This document shows positions 7,470-16,167 of a stretch of DNA of 57,507 nucleotides, piece by piece. The number at the start of each line of letters is the position of its first letter. Positions within the stretch are counted from its first letter, which is position 1. The translations under genes were made by a program, and so were the position numbers. This stretch comes from Leeuwenhoekiella parthenopeia (GTDB lineage: Bacteria; Bacteroidota; Bacteroidia; Flavobacteriales; Flavobacteriaceae): NCBI RefSeq assembly GCF_020782115.1, contig NZ_JAJGMW010000027.1:1-57507 (forward strand). The letters run 5' to 3'. Below the pieces are notes generated by a model. That model had not been told where the DNA came from and searched no databases. It saw only the letters and a list, made by a program, of their open reading frames with translations.

Positions 7470-7898
7470 ATGCTCAAAATTAAGATCAGCAGATTTTATA
7501 AAACCGATATTAACACGTTTTTACCACTGGTGCAGGAGTTGATGGAGCATAGTGTGGAAGAAAATCTGCTCAAAGCGCGCTTTGGCGAAATGTTTGAACA
7601 CCGGTATGAATGTTATGGCATTTATGTGGAAGAAAAATTAGCCGGGGTTTTTGGACTTTGGTTTGCCACCCGTCACTATTGCGGTAAAACCTGCGAGGCG
7701 GATCATGTATTTATCAAGCCCGAATACCGCAGCAAAGGTTTAGGCAAACAGGTATTTCAATGGATTTATGATTACGCACGTGAAAAGGGTTGCGAGACCA
7801 GCGAACTCAATGCCTACGTACACAATTTTGCTGGGCATAAATTTTACCTCAATGAGAACTACGTCATTAAGGGTTATCACTTTCTGAAAAAACTCTAG
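7470..7898 (+). CDS. GNAT family N-acetyltransferase
   Basis: A 142-residue acetyltransferase. The acetyl-CoA signature is PEYRSKGLGKQVFQWI (about residues 88-103), preceded by the strand ADHVFIKP. The C-terminus NFAGHKFYLNENYVIKGYHFLKKL is the usual GNAT end, with KFYLNENY in place of the typical FYxxxGF. It is divergent from the two leftward GNAT genes and converges on pepE, overlapping its stop by 4 bases. The substrate is not predictable from sequence alone. Confidence 0.87.
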   Translation: MLKIKISRFYKTDINTFLPLVQELMEHSVEENLLKARFGEMFEHRYECYGIYVEEKLAGVFGLWFATRHYCGKTCEADHVFIKPEYRSKGLGKQVFQWIYDYAREKGCETSELNAYVHNFAGHKFYLNENYVIKGYHFLKKL

Positions 7899-8629
7899 CT
7901 TACCGTGATCTCCGAACCGGCTTCGAGTTCGTAAGGTATTTTTCCGGCTTCAAAAATACGGGCGCTGTGCGGGCCGCGCAGGGTATAGGTACGGCGGTGA
8001 GCTTCAATCCAGCTGCCTTCACGTAATCCTACGACGGGGATGTTATTAAACTGATGAAACTCTTTTATACGGGTTTCGCGGGTTTCACCCATATGCGTGC
8101 TGTTTGGGTCGGGATCCAGATAATGGGCGTTGATGTTGAAAGGCATCGCCCCCAGGGTTTTAAAACTTGGCGGGTAAACGATGGGCATATCATTAGTATT
8201 TTGCATACTGATGCCTGCTATATTAGAACCGGCACTTGTGCCCAGATAAGGCATATTCTCATAGAGCCTGTCTCTTAAAATCGCCATTACTTTATGTTGG
8301 TAGAGTTGTTCTACCAGTAAAAAGGTATTGCCGCCACCGGTAAAAACGCCTTCAGCCTGAGCGATGGCTTTTACGGGATCTCTAAACTCGTGCAGACCCA
8401 AAACTTCGATATTAAGTTCTCTGAAAAATTTACGTACGCGCGCTGTGTACAGGTCGTGAGACAAGCCTCCCGGTCTTGCAAAAGGTATAAAGATAAGCCG
8501 CTTAACTCCTTCAAAATGAGTGATAAGCGCAGGCTTCAGATAGTCAAGATATTCACCGCCGTGGATTGTAGAGGTACTGGCAAGTATTAATTTCTTCAAA
8601 ATGAAACGATTTGTTTCAAAATTACACAT
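7895..8629 (-). CDS. pepE: Dipeptidase E (alpha-aspartyl dipeptidase)
   Basis: PepE hydrolyses dipeptides with N-terminal aspartate in the cytoplasm; it is an S51 serine peptidase with a glutamine-amidotransferase-like fold. The 244-residue product shows the nucleophile elbow YLGTSAGSNIAG with the catalytic Ser, GGGNTFLLVEQLY just before it, and the strongly conserved NAHYLDPDPNSTHMGETRE block. E. coli PepE begins close to the strand corresponding to KKLILASTST. The first ~10 residues here (MCNFETNRFI) may therefore be extra, and a TTG about 10 codons in is an alternative start. Confidence 0.92.
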   Translation of the reverse strand: MCNFETNRFILKKLILASTSTIHGGEYLDYLKPALITHFEGVKRLIFIPFARPGGLSHDLYTARVRKFFRELNIEVLGLHEFRDPVKAIAQAEGVFTGGGNTFLLVEQLYQHKVMAILRDRLYENMPYLGTSAGSNIAGISMQNTNDMPIVYPPSFKTLGAMPFNINAHYLDPDPNSTHMGETRETRIKEFHQFNNIPVVGLREGSWIEAHRRTYTLRGPHSARIFEAGKIPYELEAGSEITVS

Positions 8630-8743
8630 TCAGATATGGGGTTGGTGGGCATTTAACAAAAAATTACCCTCCTAATCCCTTTAATTTTGTGTAACTTGTT
8701 GTTACTTCATACCAGCAACTAAGGCACCAAAAAACAGGTCAGA

Positions 8744-9511
8744 ATGAAATACAGTACTACACTTTTAATGCTACTTTTTACAATCACTCTGGCACATAGC
8801 CAGCAGTTGGCCCGGGTAATGGCAGACGGCCAGATTATCGTACCTGCGGGTGATGATCCCGGGGGTATTGTGGTTTATAATAACACATCCCAGCGCGGTA
8901 CGGTTACTTCAGAGTCGGGTACGTTTGACATTGCAGTCGCTCGTAATGACGAGTTAGTGATCCAATCCCTGCAATTTGCACCCATCACGGTTATCGTAGA
9001 TGCCGGTATTGTAAACTCCCGAAAAATCAGCATTACGCTTAGGGAAACCGTAAATATTCTCGAGGAGATTATCGTGCGCCCCTATGATCTTACCGGCGAT
9101 ATTGTTGCCGATGTTAACCGCGTGCGCACCATAGACCCAGTGCCATTCACGGGAGGTCAGATAAAGGCTGAAGATAATGCGCCCGACAGGTATACCACTC
9201 CCGAAAACATCGCTTTAGATGATATGCGCTGGCGATATGGTCTTAATTTCATCAATATTTTCAAGGCTATTTTTGATAAAAAAGATGAGCCGATTGAGCG
9301 CAATGCAGAGCAGGAACTGGCAGCTATGTACTCTAATGAGTTCTTTCAGCAGAATCTGGATATCAAGCGTGAAAACATCAGCGCCTTTATGGATTACGTG
9401 TCTGAAAACGGACTCACAAAACCCATGCTGGAGCAGGGTAACGAGCTTGCTTTGATTCAGTTTTTATTGCAAAAACGTGATGCCTTTAAGGCTTCTCTGG
9501 AAGAAAACTAA
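8744..9511 (+). CDS. Secreted CarboxypepD_reg-like domain protein (paralogue 1)
   Basis: A 255-residue exported protein. The signal peptide KYSTTLLMLLFTITLAHS is cleaved before QQ. Residues about 30-105 resemble a carboxypeptidase regulatory-like (CarboxypepD_reg) beta-sandwich: a short GGIVVYNNTSQRGTVTS strand pair, ESGTFDIAV, DELVIQSLQF and ISITLRE, which is the usual order. The C-terminal half is helical and of unknown function. The next gene (9654-10484) is a paralogue with the same layout, followed by DUF6702 and an M1 peptidase in the same direction. A role at the cell envelope is inferred from export and context only. Confidence 0.75.
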   Translation: MKYSTTLLMLLFTITLAHSQQLARVMADGQIIVPAGDDPGGIVVYNNTSQRGTVTSESGTFDIAVARNDELVIQSLQFAPITVIVDAGIVNSRKISITLRETVNILEEIIVRPYDLTGDIVADVNRVRTIDPVPFTGGQIKAEDNAPDRYTTPENIALDDMRWRYGLNFINIFKAIFDKKDEPIERNAEQELAAMYSNEFFQQNLDIKRENISAFMDYVSENGLTKPMLEQGNELALIQFLLQKRDAFKASLEEN

Positions 9512-9555
9512 ATACGGGAAAGACGTAGTTGACCCGTTTGAAGCCGTCATTTAAA

Positions 9556-9596
9556 GCATTAACCGGCTGTTAAAAACGGCTTAACCGGTTAAATGC
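9556..9596. repeat. Inverted repeat between the two paralogues
   Basis: GCATTAACCGG faces CCGGTTAAATGC across an 18-base spacer. It could be an operator or a hairpin in the intergenic message. A TANNTTTG-like box TACTTTTG follows near 9610, about 40 bases before the GTG start of the second gene. Confidence 0.4.
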
Positions 9597-9653
9597 CGTG
9601 TAACATGTTTACTTTTGAGGCGTATTTAAGTGAAATCTTAATACCCTCAACAC

Positions 9654-10484
9654 GTGTCAAAAACCGCATTTTTATATTGCTTTATCGCGCTCTGTGTCAG
9701 CAGTGCCGCCGGTAGTTTGTTTGCTCAGGAGACCGTGATGCTCGAGGGTAAGGTGGTAAACGACTCCATAGAACACGAGTACCTGCACATTTTAAACTTA
9801 AGCCTGCAAAAGGGAACCGTCACCCGTGAGAATGGCGATTTTACAATCCCAGTGCGTTCGGGCGATACGCTCTACATTTCTGCAGTTCAGTTTAAACATC
9901 AGGAACTTGTGGTTTCTGCGGAAATAGTCAACAGGAAATATCTGGAGGTTAAACTTGAACCCGAAGTTACCGAACTGGAAGATGTACAGATCAGCAATAT
10001 TGAGCTTAACGGAAGATTGGGCGACGATATGAACCGCATCAAGCTGGAAAAACCATTTGACCCTGCTGAGGCCGGTTTGCCGGTTTACAAAGGTCCGATT
10101 TTGACTCAGGAAGAGCGACGGCTCTACACCGCAACGCACAGCGGAGCCGGGATCATTCCCGTAGATGCGGTGATCAATGCGATAAGTGGCCGTACCAAAA
10201 TGCTCAAAGAGCAGGTGCGTATCTCCAATATGGAACGCCGGGTACAAAAAGCCCGTAATCTGGTTTCAGATACGACCTATATCAGGCAATTGCAGATTCC
10301 GGCGCGGTATATAGATGATTTTGCGCACTATGTATATTTTGACAAGCCCGAAGCTTTGGCCATCGCAGCAACCCAAAACCCGCTTTCGATTCTTGAAATG
10401 CTGCTGAAACAGGCTCCCGCCTACCTTCAGCATAAAAGCGAAGAAGGTGTTGAGGTAAACTTCAAAGACAAAGACGGTCAATAA
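9654..10484 (+). CDS. Secreted CarboxypepD_reg-like domain protein (paralogue 2)
   Basis: A 276-residue exported protein starting at a GTG at 9654. This is the only start that preserves the signal peptide (TAFLYCFIALCVSSAAGSLFA, cleaved before QE). A CarboxypepD_reg-like domain covers about 28-110: LEGKVVNDS, LSLQKGTVTRENGDFTIPV, TLYISAVQF and YLEVKLEPEVTELEDVQI. This matches the order in the preceding gene and indicates an old duplication. The C-terminal ~150 residues are helical and unassigned. The partner is unknown; it is part of a rightward run with DUF6702 and the M1 peptidase. Confidence 0.75.
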   Translation: MSKTAFLYCFIALCVSSAAGSLFAQETVMLEGKVVNDSIEHEYLHILNLSLQKGTVTRENGDFTIPVRSGDTLYISAVQFKHQELVVSAEIVNRKYLEVKLEPEVTELEDVQISNIELNGRLGDDMNRIKLEKPFDPAEAGLPVYKGPILTQEERRLYTATHSGAGIIPVDAVINAISGRTKMLKEQVRISNMERRVQKARNLVSDTTYIRQLQIPARYIDDFAHYVYFDKPEALAIAATQNPLSILEMLLKQAPAYLQHKSEEGVEVNFKDKDGQ

Positions 10485-10542
10485 ACTTATTTTTTTGGAA
10501 CGACTCTTGATCAAAATCGCTAAAAACAGATAACTTGCTTCC

Positions 10543-11049
10543 ATGAATTTTAAAAAACTGCTCCTCCTTATTGCTGTAATTCTTCCGCTCTGCGCGTTTA
10601 CGGCACATAAATATTATTTCAGTGTCACCCAGGCAGATTATGATGCAAAATCCCAATCTTTAAAAATAGTCACCCGCGTTTTTTATGACGACCTGCAAAA
10701 GGTGTTTCAGGAACGCTACGATAAATCCATTCGGGTAGATGCTTCCTACGATCAGCAGAAACTGGACGGGTATATTAAGCGCTATTTTGAACAAAAATTT
10801 ATTGTGACGGTCAATGGGGAAGAGCGCTCTATACATTATCTGGGTCATAAGGATGAGGTAGATTATGTGGTGTGCTTTATAGAGGTCGAAAACATCAAAA
10901 ACCTCAAAACAGTAAGCATTGAAAACACTTTGTTGATGGACTTGTTTCCCGATCAGAAAAATGTGGTGCATCTGCACGCCGGTACTACTAAAAAAAGTTT
11001 CCTTTTGACCCGCGAAAATGATAAAGCCGTGTTAAAACTTTCTGAATAA
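10543..11049 (+). CDS. DUF6702 family secreted protein
   Basis: A 168-residue protein with an N-terminal signal (FKKLLLLIAVILPLCAFTA). The mature part HKYYFSVTQADYDAKSQSL...RVFYDDLQKVFQERYDK matches what I know as DUF6702, a flavobacterial family almost always found just before an M1 peptidase gene. It contains a Cys in VVCFIEVENIKNLK and ends with HAGTTKKSFLLTREND. No catalytic motif is evident. The M1 gene begins 64 bases downstream. The constant pairing suggests an accessory or chaperone role for the peptidase, which is an inference. Confidence 0.82.
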   Translation: MNFKKLLLLIAVILPLCAFTAHKYYFSVTQADYDAKSQSLKIVTRVFYDDLQKVFQERYDKSIRVDASYDQQKLDGYIKRYFEQKFIVTVNGEERSIHYLGHKDEVDYVVCFIEVENIKNLKTVSIENTLLMDLFPDQKNVVHLHAGTTKKSFLLTRENDKAVLKLSE

Positions 11050-11113
11050 TTTATTAACATTCGGCTAATCTTTACTTTTATAAAATTCACAAGCACAAAC
11101 AGATTTATACTTT

Positions 11114-13420
11114 ATGAAAAAACTTAAGTACAGCTTTTTTGCTGTTTTACTTCTCGTAGGAGCAGGTGCTTTTGCTCAGGAGCAGGAACAGCCGCAGGAA
11201 AAAGAAAAACAAATGGGGCATACTAACGTCAACAAGTTCAGACAGCTTTACGACGAGTTTGCAACCCCTAATCAGTATCGTACCGCTTCGGGAGCCCCCG
11301 GCCCTGCATACTACCAAAACGAGGCCGATTATGAGATGAAGATTGAACTTAACGACGACAATCAGACCATCTCAGGTTACGAGACCATTACCTATAAAAA
11401 CAATTCACCAGATCGTCTGGAGTATTTATGGGTGCAACTGGACCAGAACATTCGTAAGAAAGATTCTCCTGCACTTGAAAAAGACGGCAGCGGGATGTCA
11501 CCGGTTATTCAGCCGGGTTCTGTGGTTTCTACCTATATGAAAGAACCTTTTGACGGAGGCTTCAACATTACCGAAGTTTCTAAAGACGGTAAGCCGCTTA
11601 AACACACCATCAACTTTACAATGATGCGCGTAGATATGCCACAACCGCTTGAGCCGGGCGAAGAGTTTGAGTTCAGCATCGGGTGGAATTTCAACATCGT
11701 AGAGCACACCGTAGACCGCGCACGCTCGGGTTACGAGAGTTTCCCTGACGGAAACAAAAACTACATCATCGCACAATTCTTCCCCAGAATGTGTGTGTAT
11801 AATGATGTGGAAGGCTGGCAAAACTACCAGTTCTGGGGTAATGGCGAGTTCGCTTTGCCTTTTGGTGACTATGAGGTTGAAATTACCGTACCTGCAGACC
11901 ATTTACTTGACGGAACCGGCGAACTGGTAAACCGCAAGGATGTATACAGCAAAGAAGAAATGAGCCGCTGGGAACAGGCGATGAAGAGCTATGACAAGCC
12001 GGTTTTTATTCGTACTCAGGCTGAAGCCGAACAAATTGAAAAAGGACGCAGCACTAAAAAGAAAACATGGAGATTGGAAGCAGAAAACGTAAGGGATTTT
12101 GCTTTTACTTCCTCTCGTAAATACATTATGGATGCACAGGCTGTTAAGTTCCCGCAGGGAGATGTAATGGCGATATCTATTTATCCTAAAGAAGGAAACC
12201 CGCTTTGGGAAGAATATTCTACCAAAGCTGTGGTGCAAACCTTAAAGTCGTACTCGCGTATGACCTTTGACTACCCGTATCCCAAAGCGATCTCGGTTCA
12301 CGGTCAGAATCAGGGTATGGAGTATCCTATGATCTGCTGGAACTACGGTCGTCCTAACGAAGACGGTACCTATAGCGACCGCACCAAATACGGGATGATT
12401 TCGGTAATCATTCACGAGGTAGGTCACAACTTCTTCCCGATGATCGTTAATAGTGACGAGCGTCAGTGGGGATGGATGGATGAAGGAATCAACACCTTTG
12501 TTCAATATGTGGCAGAGCAGGATTTTGGCGAAAACTATCCCGAAGCCATTGCTCCAAATGCTAAATATCCTTCGCGAAGAGGAGAGCCCTCTCAAATTAC
12601 CGGTTATATGGGCGGAGATCAAAATTTTATTGCTCCAATCATGTCAAACCCGGAGAATGTGTATCAGTTGGGTAATAACGCCTACGGAAAGCCTGCAACG
12701 GCATTAAATATTCTTCGTGAGACGGTAATGGGACGTGATCTTTTTGATTATTCCTTTAAAACCTATGCGCAGCGCTGGATGTTTAAACACCCTACACCCG
12801 AAGATTTCTTCCGTACGATGGAAGATGCTTCTGCAGTAGATTTGGACTGGTACTGGAGAGGATGGTTCTACAGCACCGAATTTGTTGATATTGGTGTAGA
12901 AGACGTAAAATCTTATTATCTAACCGCCGAGCCCACTGCAGCAGGTAAAGAACTGTTAAGCCGTTATGGTTATGATCCTTCTTCTATTGACGCTGTTTAT
13001 GTAGTTGAAGAAGATGGTGAGGATTACGATCCTGCAATGAAGGATAAAGATATGCTTGAGAATGCTCCAAATTTAAAGGAGTTTATGATGGATAACTTTA
13101 CTCCCGAGGAGCGCGCAAAACTTAAAACTCCGAAGCATTTTTATGCAGTTAAGTTTAACAAGCCGGGAGGAATCCCCATGCCACTTATCGTAGAGTACAG
13201 CTATGCTGATGGTACTAAAGAAAAAGTGACCTATCCGGTACAGGTTTGGCGTAAAAATGATGCTGAAGTAACCAAGGTTTTAGCAACCAATAAAGAACTC
13301 GTAGGCGTTGTGGTTGATCCAGATCAGGAGACGGCAGATGTTGATGTAAGCAACAACAACTGGCCTCGTGAAGCTCAGGAGAGTGAGTTTGATAACTTTA
13401 AAGAAGAAGTAGAAGATTAA
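11114..13420 (+). CDS. M1 family zinc metallopeptidase, secreted
   Basis: A 768-residue aminopeptidase-type enzyme. After a signal peptide (FFAVLLLVGAGAFA, cut before QE) comes a beta-rich N-terminal domain, with the motif SGYETITYKNNSPD typical of M1 proteins. The zinc site is HEVGH at 434-438, with the third ligand Glu457 in WGWMDEGINTF, giving the HExxH-18-E spacing of family M1. The usual substrate-binding GxMEN motif is seen as NQGMEYPMICW. The C-terminal ~200 residues include an acidic tail ending EEVED. It probably acts in the periplasm or at the outer membrane on peptides. It forms a directional block with DUF6702 upstream and ends at the terminator at 13457-13492. Confidence 0.92.
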   Translation: MKKLKYSFFAVLLLVGAGAFAQEQEQPQEKEKQMGHTNVNKFRQLYDEFATPNQYRTASGAPGPAYYQNEADYEMKIELNDDNQTISGYETITYKNNSPDRLEYLWVQLDQNIRKKDSPALEKDGSGMSPVIQPGSVVSTYMKEPFDGGFNITEVSKDGKPLKHTINFTMMRVDMPQPLEPGEEFEFSIGWNFNIVEHTVDRARSGYESFPDGNKNYIIAQFFPRMCVYNDVEGWQNYQFWGNGEFALPFGDYEVEITVPADHLLDGTGELVNRKDVYSKEEMSRWEQAMKSYDKPVFIRTQAEAEQIEKGRSTKKKTWRLEAENVRDFAFTSSRKYIMDAQAVKFPQGDVMAISIYPKEGNPLWEEYSTKAVVQTLKSYSRMTFDYPYPKAISVHGQNQGMEYPMICWNYGRPNEDGTYSDRTKYGMISVIIHEVGHNFFPMIVNSDERQWGWMDEGINTFVQYVAEQDFGENYPEAIAPNAKYPSRRGEPSQITGYMGGDQNFIAPIMSNPENVYQLGNNAYGKPATALNILRETVMGRDLFDYSFKTYAQRWMFKHPTPEDFFRTMEDASAVDLDWYWRGWFYSTEFVDIGVEDVKSYYLTAEPTAAGKELLSRYGYDPSSIDAVYVVEEDGEDYDPAMKDKDMLENAPNLKEFMMDNFTPEERAKLKTPKHFYAVKFNKPGGIPMPLIVEYSYADGTKEKVTYPVQVWRKNDAEVTKVLATNKELVGVVVDPDQETADVDVSNNNWPREAQESEFDNFKEEVED

Positions 13421-13456
13421 GGCAAACCGCTTTAAGAATTAACTTTTTTGAAATAA

Positions 13457-13492
13457 TAAAAGCCGATGATCACTCATCGGCTTTTCATTTTT
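13457..13492 (+). terminator. Intrinsic terminator after the M1 peptidase gene
   Basis: The stem AAAAGCCGATGA / TCATCGGCTTTT has a TCAC loop and is followed by a T-rich tail CATTTTT. Confidence 0.82.
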
Positions 13493-13497
13493 CCCGT

Positions 13498-13505
13498 TAT
13501 ATTTG
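13498..13505 (+). promoter_or_regulatory. -7 box of tatA, almost touching the start codon
   Basis: TATATTTG fits TAnnTTTG and ends four bases before the ATG at 13510. If it is used, transcription would begin at or inside the start codon, giving a leaderless message. No TTG is found at the -33 spacing. Confidence 0.4.
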
Positions 13506-13509
13506 CACT

Positions 13510-13791
13510 ATGATGACAGTACCTTTATTTATAAGTGGTGGTGAGATAGCCTTTATCATTTTTATTGTGATTATGGTATTTGGCGCAGATAAGGTTCCCG
13601 ATATTGCCCGCGGGCTGGGCAAAGGTATGCGCACCCTGCGCAATGCCACAGATGATATTAAGAATGAAATCACCAAAAGCGCCGAAAAACAGGGTCTTGA
13701 TCCTGATATTACCAAGGATATGAAGAAGGAAATCGAAGACGCCAAGCGTAATATCGAAGACATTACCGGTCCTATAAAGCGTAAGTTTTAG
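13510..13791 (+). CDS. tatA: Sec-independent translocase subunit TatA/TatE
   Basis: A 93-residue TatA-family protein forming the pore-like assembly of the twin-arginine export system in the inner membrane. A short transmembrane helix (about 9-27, SGGEIAFIIFIVIMVFGAD) is followed by the FGADKVPDIARGLGKGMR hinge and amphipathic helix characteristic of TatA. The acidic/basic tail NATDDIKNEITKSAEKQ follows. The second Met (MTVPLF...) could be the true start. No tatB or tatC neighbour is present. The M15 peptidase at 5945-6679 carries a plausible Tat signal and is a potential client. Confidence 0.9.
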   Translation: MMTVPLFISGGEIAFIIFIVIMVFGADKVPDIARGLGKGMRTLRNATDDIKNEITKSAEKQGLDPDITKDMKKEIEDAKRNIEDITGPIKRKF

Positions 13792-14038
13792 TATCAAACG
13801 CTATCAAATCCCTCATATTTTTAATTCTTCTGCCGTAAACTGGCAAAGTGATAATATTTTCAGGAAAAATTAGAATTATTCTATTTTTAAGCTGTAATTT
13901 AAGTGTGAAATTCAATCTGATGGATTTCAGCATTAAAAACAGATAGCAGTAGCTATTTTGGGTTCTACGTTTGAAAGGTTTTACCCGAGGTATATAAACT
14001 GTTATCTTTTTTTAATCCGTACTAAGTGTTAATTATAA

Positions 14039-14074
14039 TTCCCGCCTCGATGCTTATCGATGCGGGATTTTTTT
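14039..14074 (+). terminator. Intrinsic terminator, plus strand, possibly bidirectional
   Basis: TTCCCGC and ATCGATGCGGG form a hairpin (CCCGC-CTCGAT / ATCGA-TGCGGG) followed by seven T on the plus strand. It lies between tatA (ending 248 bases upstream) and the converging methyltransferase operon. It could end either a long tatA 3' UTR or an unannotated small RNA. Confidence 0.65.
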
Positions 14075-14077
14075 GTC

Positions 14078-14719
14078 TTAACGTTTACGGCTTAGTGTGA
14101 GTCCGTCGCGAATCGTAAGTAATACGGTTTCCAGGGATTCTTCTTCTGCAAGCATCCTGTTGTAATCAAGAAGCGCTTTGGTAGAACTGTCTTTGGGATC
14201 TAGCGGCTCCACCACCTTTCCGCTCCACAATACATTGTCTGAAAGCAGCAGCGCTCCGGGGTTGAGCCGGTTTATAATGAGGTCAAAATAGGCGGGATAA
14301 TTGGGTTTGTCGGCATCTATAAAAACCAGGTCAAAATTTCCTTCGAGTTGGGGAATGACCTCCAGAGCAGAGCCCAGATGTTGTTTGATTTGCTCCCCAT
14401 ATCCCGAAGCATCAAAGTACTTGCGCTGAAAGTCTGTAAGCTCTTCATTTACATCAATGGTGTGCAATATGCCATCCTGCTGCAATCCTTCCGCCAGGCA
14501 TAATGCCGAGTAGCCGGTGTAGGTGCCAATTTCGAGGATCTTTTTGGGAGCCTTCAGCTTTGAGATCAGGCTTAAAATGCGACCCTGATAATGCCCGCTC
14601 AGCATACGCGGCTGCACCATCTTCTGATAGGTCTCGCGGGTAAGCCGGGCCAGGATTTCGGGCTCGGGCGAAGAATGCGCTACTGCATAGTCGTCAAGAT
14701 CTTCAGAAATAAAATGCAT
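14078..14719 (-). CDS. Class I SAM-dependent O-methyltransferase (catechol/caffeoyl-CoA type)
   Basis: A 213-residue methyltransferase of the caffeoyl-CoA/catechol O-methyltransferase group, which moves a methyl from SAM to a hydroxyl, usually on an ortho-dihydroxy or hydroxy-aromatic ring, using a divalent cation. SAM motif I is ILEIGTYTGYSALCLAEGL. The metal-binding Asp lies in FDLVFIDADKPNYPAYF, and LLSDNVLWSGKV is the following conserved strand with its metal ligand. It is the last gene of a kynU-kmo-OMT unit, starting 2 bases after kmo. That placement makes a hydroxylated kynurenine or anthranilate product a plausible substrate, though this is inference. Confidence 0.88.
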   Translation of the reverse strand: MHFISEDLDDYAVAHSSPEPEILARLTRETYQKMVQPRMLSGHYQGRILSLISKLKAPKKILEIGTYTGYSALCLAEGLQQDGILHTIDVNEELTDFQRKYFDASGYGEQIKQHLGSALEVIPQLEGNFDLVFIDADKPNYPAYFDLIINRLNPGALLLSDNVLWSGKVVEPLDPKDSSTKALLDYNRMLAEEESLETVLLTIRDGLTLSRKR

Positions 14720-14721
14720 AG

Positions 14722-16128
14722 TTAATCTTCTTCAAGTCCTTCAACCACCTCATCGTCGTGAAGCATTTTACGCGTTTCCTGTTTAACCAGATCAAGCTTG
14801 TCGTGCAACGACATCGCATCGGTAAACTTTCCGTCGTGAATGAGGTTTAAAATGGCTTTATCCTGCACACGACCCCGCCGCATTGCTTCCGAATAGCGTA
14901 AGTCTTCCCGAAAGGTAACCAGACTGTATTTTGAAAAGTATTCTTTAGGAAATTGCTCTTCAAAGGCGATTTCCAGTTTTCGCTTTTCCTGAAAAATAGG
15001 CCGTGCCGTGTGTGCTTTCATCTCGTGAAAGTTATCTACTGCAAGGTCTGCAATAGCATCGGTATCTTCTTTGCGCTCGTCCTGATAGGCTTTAAAAATA
15101 GCTTTCCAGTCGCCCTCGTGCTTATCTATATACCGGTCAAGCACAAAAATGTCTTCAAAAGCCGAGTTCATACCCTGCCCATAAAACGGCACGATGCCGT
15201 GAGCCGCATCGCCAAGCAGTAAAACCTTGCCATAGGCGTGCCAGGGGGAACATTTTATGGTACCCAGCGGGGAAGTAGGGTTGGTTTTAAATTCTTCCAG
15301 TAAATCGGGCATCAGGGCCAGGGCATCGGGGAACTCGCGCTCAAAGTAGTCTGTTACCGCTGCATCGCTGTTGAGGCTTTCAAAACTGTCTTTGCCTTCT
15401 TCCCAGGATAGAAACAATGTGACCGTAAAGCTGCCATCGAGATTAGGAAGCGCGATCATCATATCTTTACCGCGCGGCCAGATGTGCAGCGCATTTTTCT
15501 CTACCTGATAGCCGCCATTCCCGAGGGGTGGGAAAGAAAGTTCTTTATAGCCGTGCGTCAAAAAATCCTGCCCGTAGCTGAATAAGAATTTGCGATGGTC
15601 GAGCATGCTTTTTCTCAGGGCCGAACCCACGCCGTCGGCTCCCATCACCACATCTGCCTGATAGCTTTTAATCTCTTTGGTATGGTAATCTTCAAAAGTA
15701 GCTTCAGCGGTTTCGAGGGTCACACCGGTACACCTTTGATTGAAAAGCATCGTGATCTCCGGCATTTTTTCGCACTCATCAAGCAGCATCACGTTGAGGT
15801 CTTCACGTGAAATCGAGTTGATATACTCGTAACTACGGCCGCTGTAGGGGCTCATAAAAAGCTGGCCGTCTGCGCTGTGAATCATGCGGCCGCGCATGGG
15901 TATGCACAAAGGCAGTACTTTTTCTTCCAGGCCCGCAAGTCGCAATCCTTTCATTCCCCGATCTGAAAACGCCAGATTGATCGAGCGACCGGAGTCTATT
16001 ACTTCTTTACGCAGGTCGGGTCTTTTCTCCATCAGCGTAACGCGGTAACCCCGCTGCGCCATACGTAAGGCAAGTAGGGAGCCACAGAGACCGGCGCCGA
16101 TGATGAGTATGTGTTCTTGGTTTTTCAA
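14722..16128 (-). CDS. kmo: Kynurenine 3-monooxygenase
   Basis: KMO is an FAD-dependent monooxygenase that hydroxylates L-kynurenine to 3-hydroxykynurenine with NADPH and O2. The 468-residue product has the FAD-binding ILIIGAGLCGSLLALRMAQR (GxGxxG at 11-16) with its acidic LMEKRPDLR strand end. It also has the DG-type motif VVMGADGVGSALRKSM and the GD motif LLGDAAHGIVPFYGQGMN. These and the substrate-side YKELSFPP fit bacterial KMO. Length is normal. It lies 39 bases after kynU and 2 bases before the O-methyltransferase, so the three are cotranscribed. Bacterial kynurenine pathways feed quinolinate/NAD or catabolism; the other enzymes are not in this window. Confidence 0.93.
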   Translation of the reverse strand: MKNQEHILIIGAGLCGSLLALRMAQRGYRVTLMEKRPDLRKEVIDSGRSINLAFSDRGMKGLRLAGLEEKVLPLCIPMRGRMIHSADGQLFMSPYSGRSYEYINSISREDLNVMLLDECEKMPEITMLFNQRCTGVTLETAEATFEDYHTKEIKSYQADVVMGADGVGSALRKSMLDHRKFLFSYGQDFLTHGYKELSFPPLGNGGYQVEKNALHIWPRGKDMMIALPNLDGSFTVTLFLSWEEGKDSFESLNSDAAVTDYFEREFPDALALMPDLLEEFKTNPTSPLGTIKCSPWHAYGKVLLLGDAAHGIVPFYGQGMNSAFEDIFVLDRYIDKHEGDWKAIFKAYQDERKEDTDAIADLAVDNFHEMKAHTARPIFQEKRKLEIAFEEQFPKEYFSKYSLVTFREDLRYSEAMRRGRVQDKAILNLIHDGKFTDAMSLHDKLDLVKQETRKMLHDDEVVEGLEED

Positions 16129-16167
16129 AAGAGGTAGTTAGTTGGTGTCGTTTACTACAAACACGAG

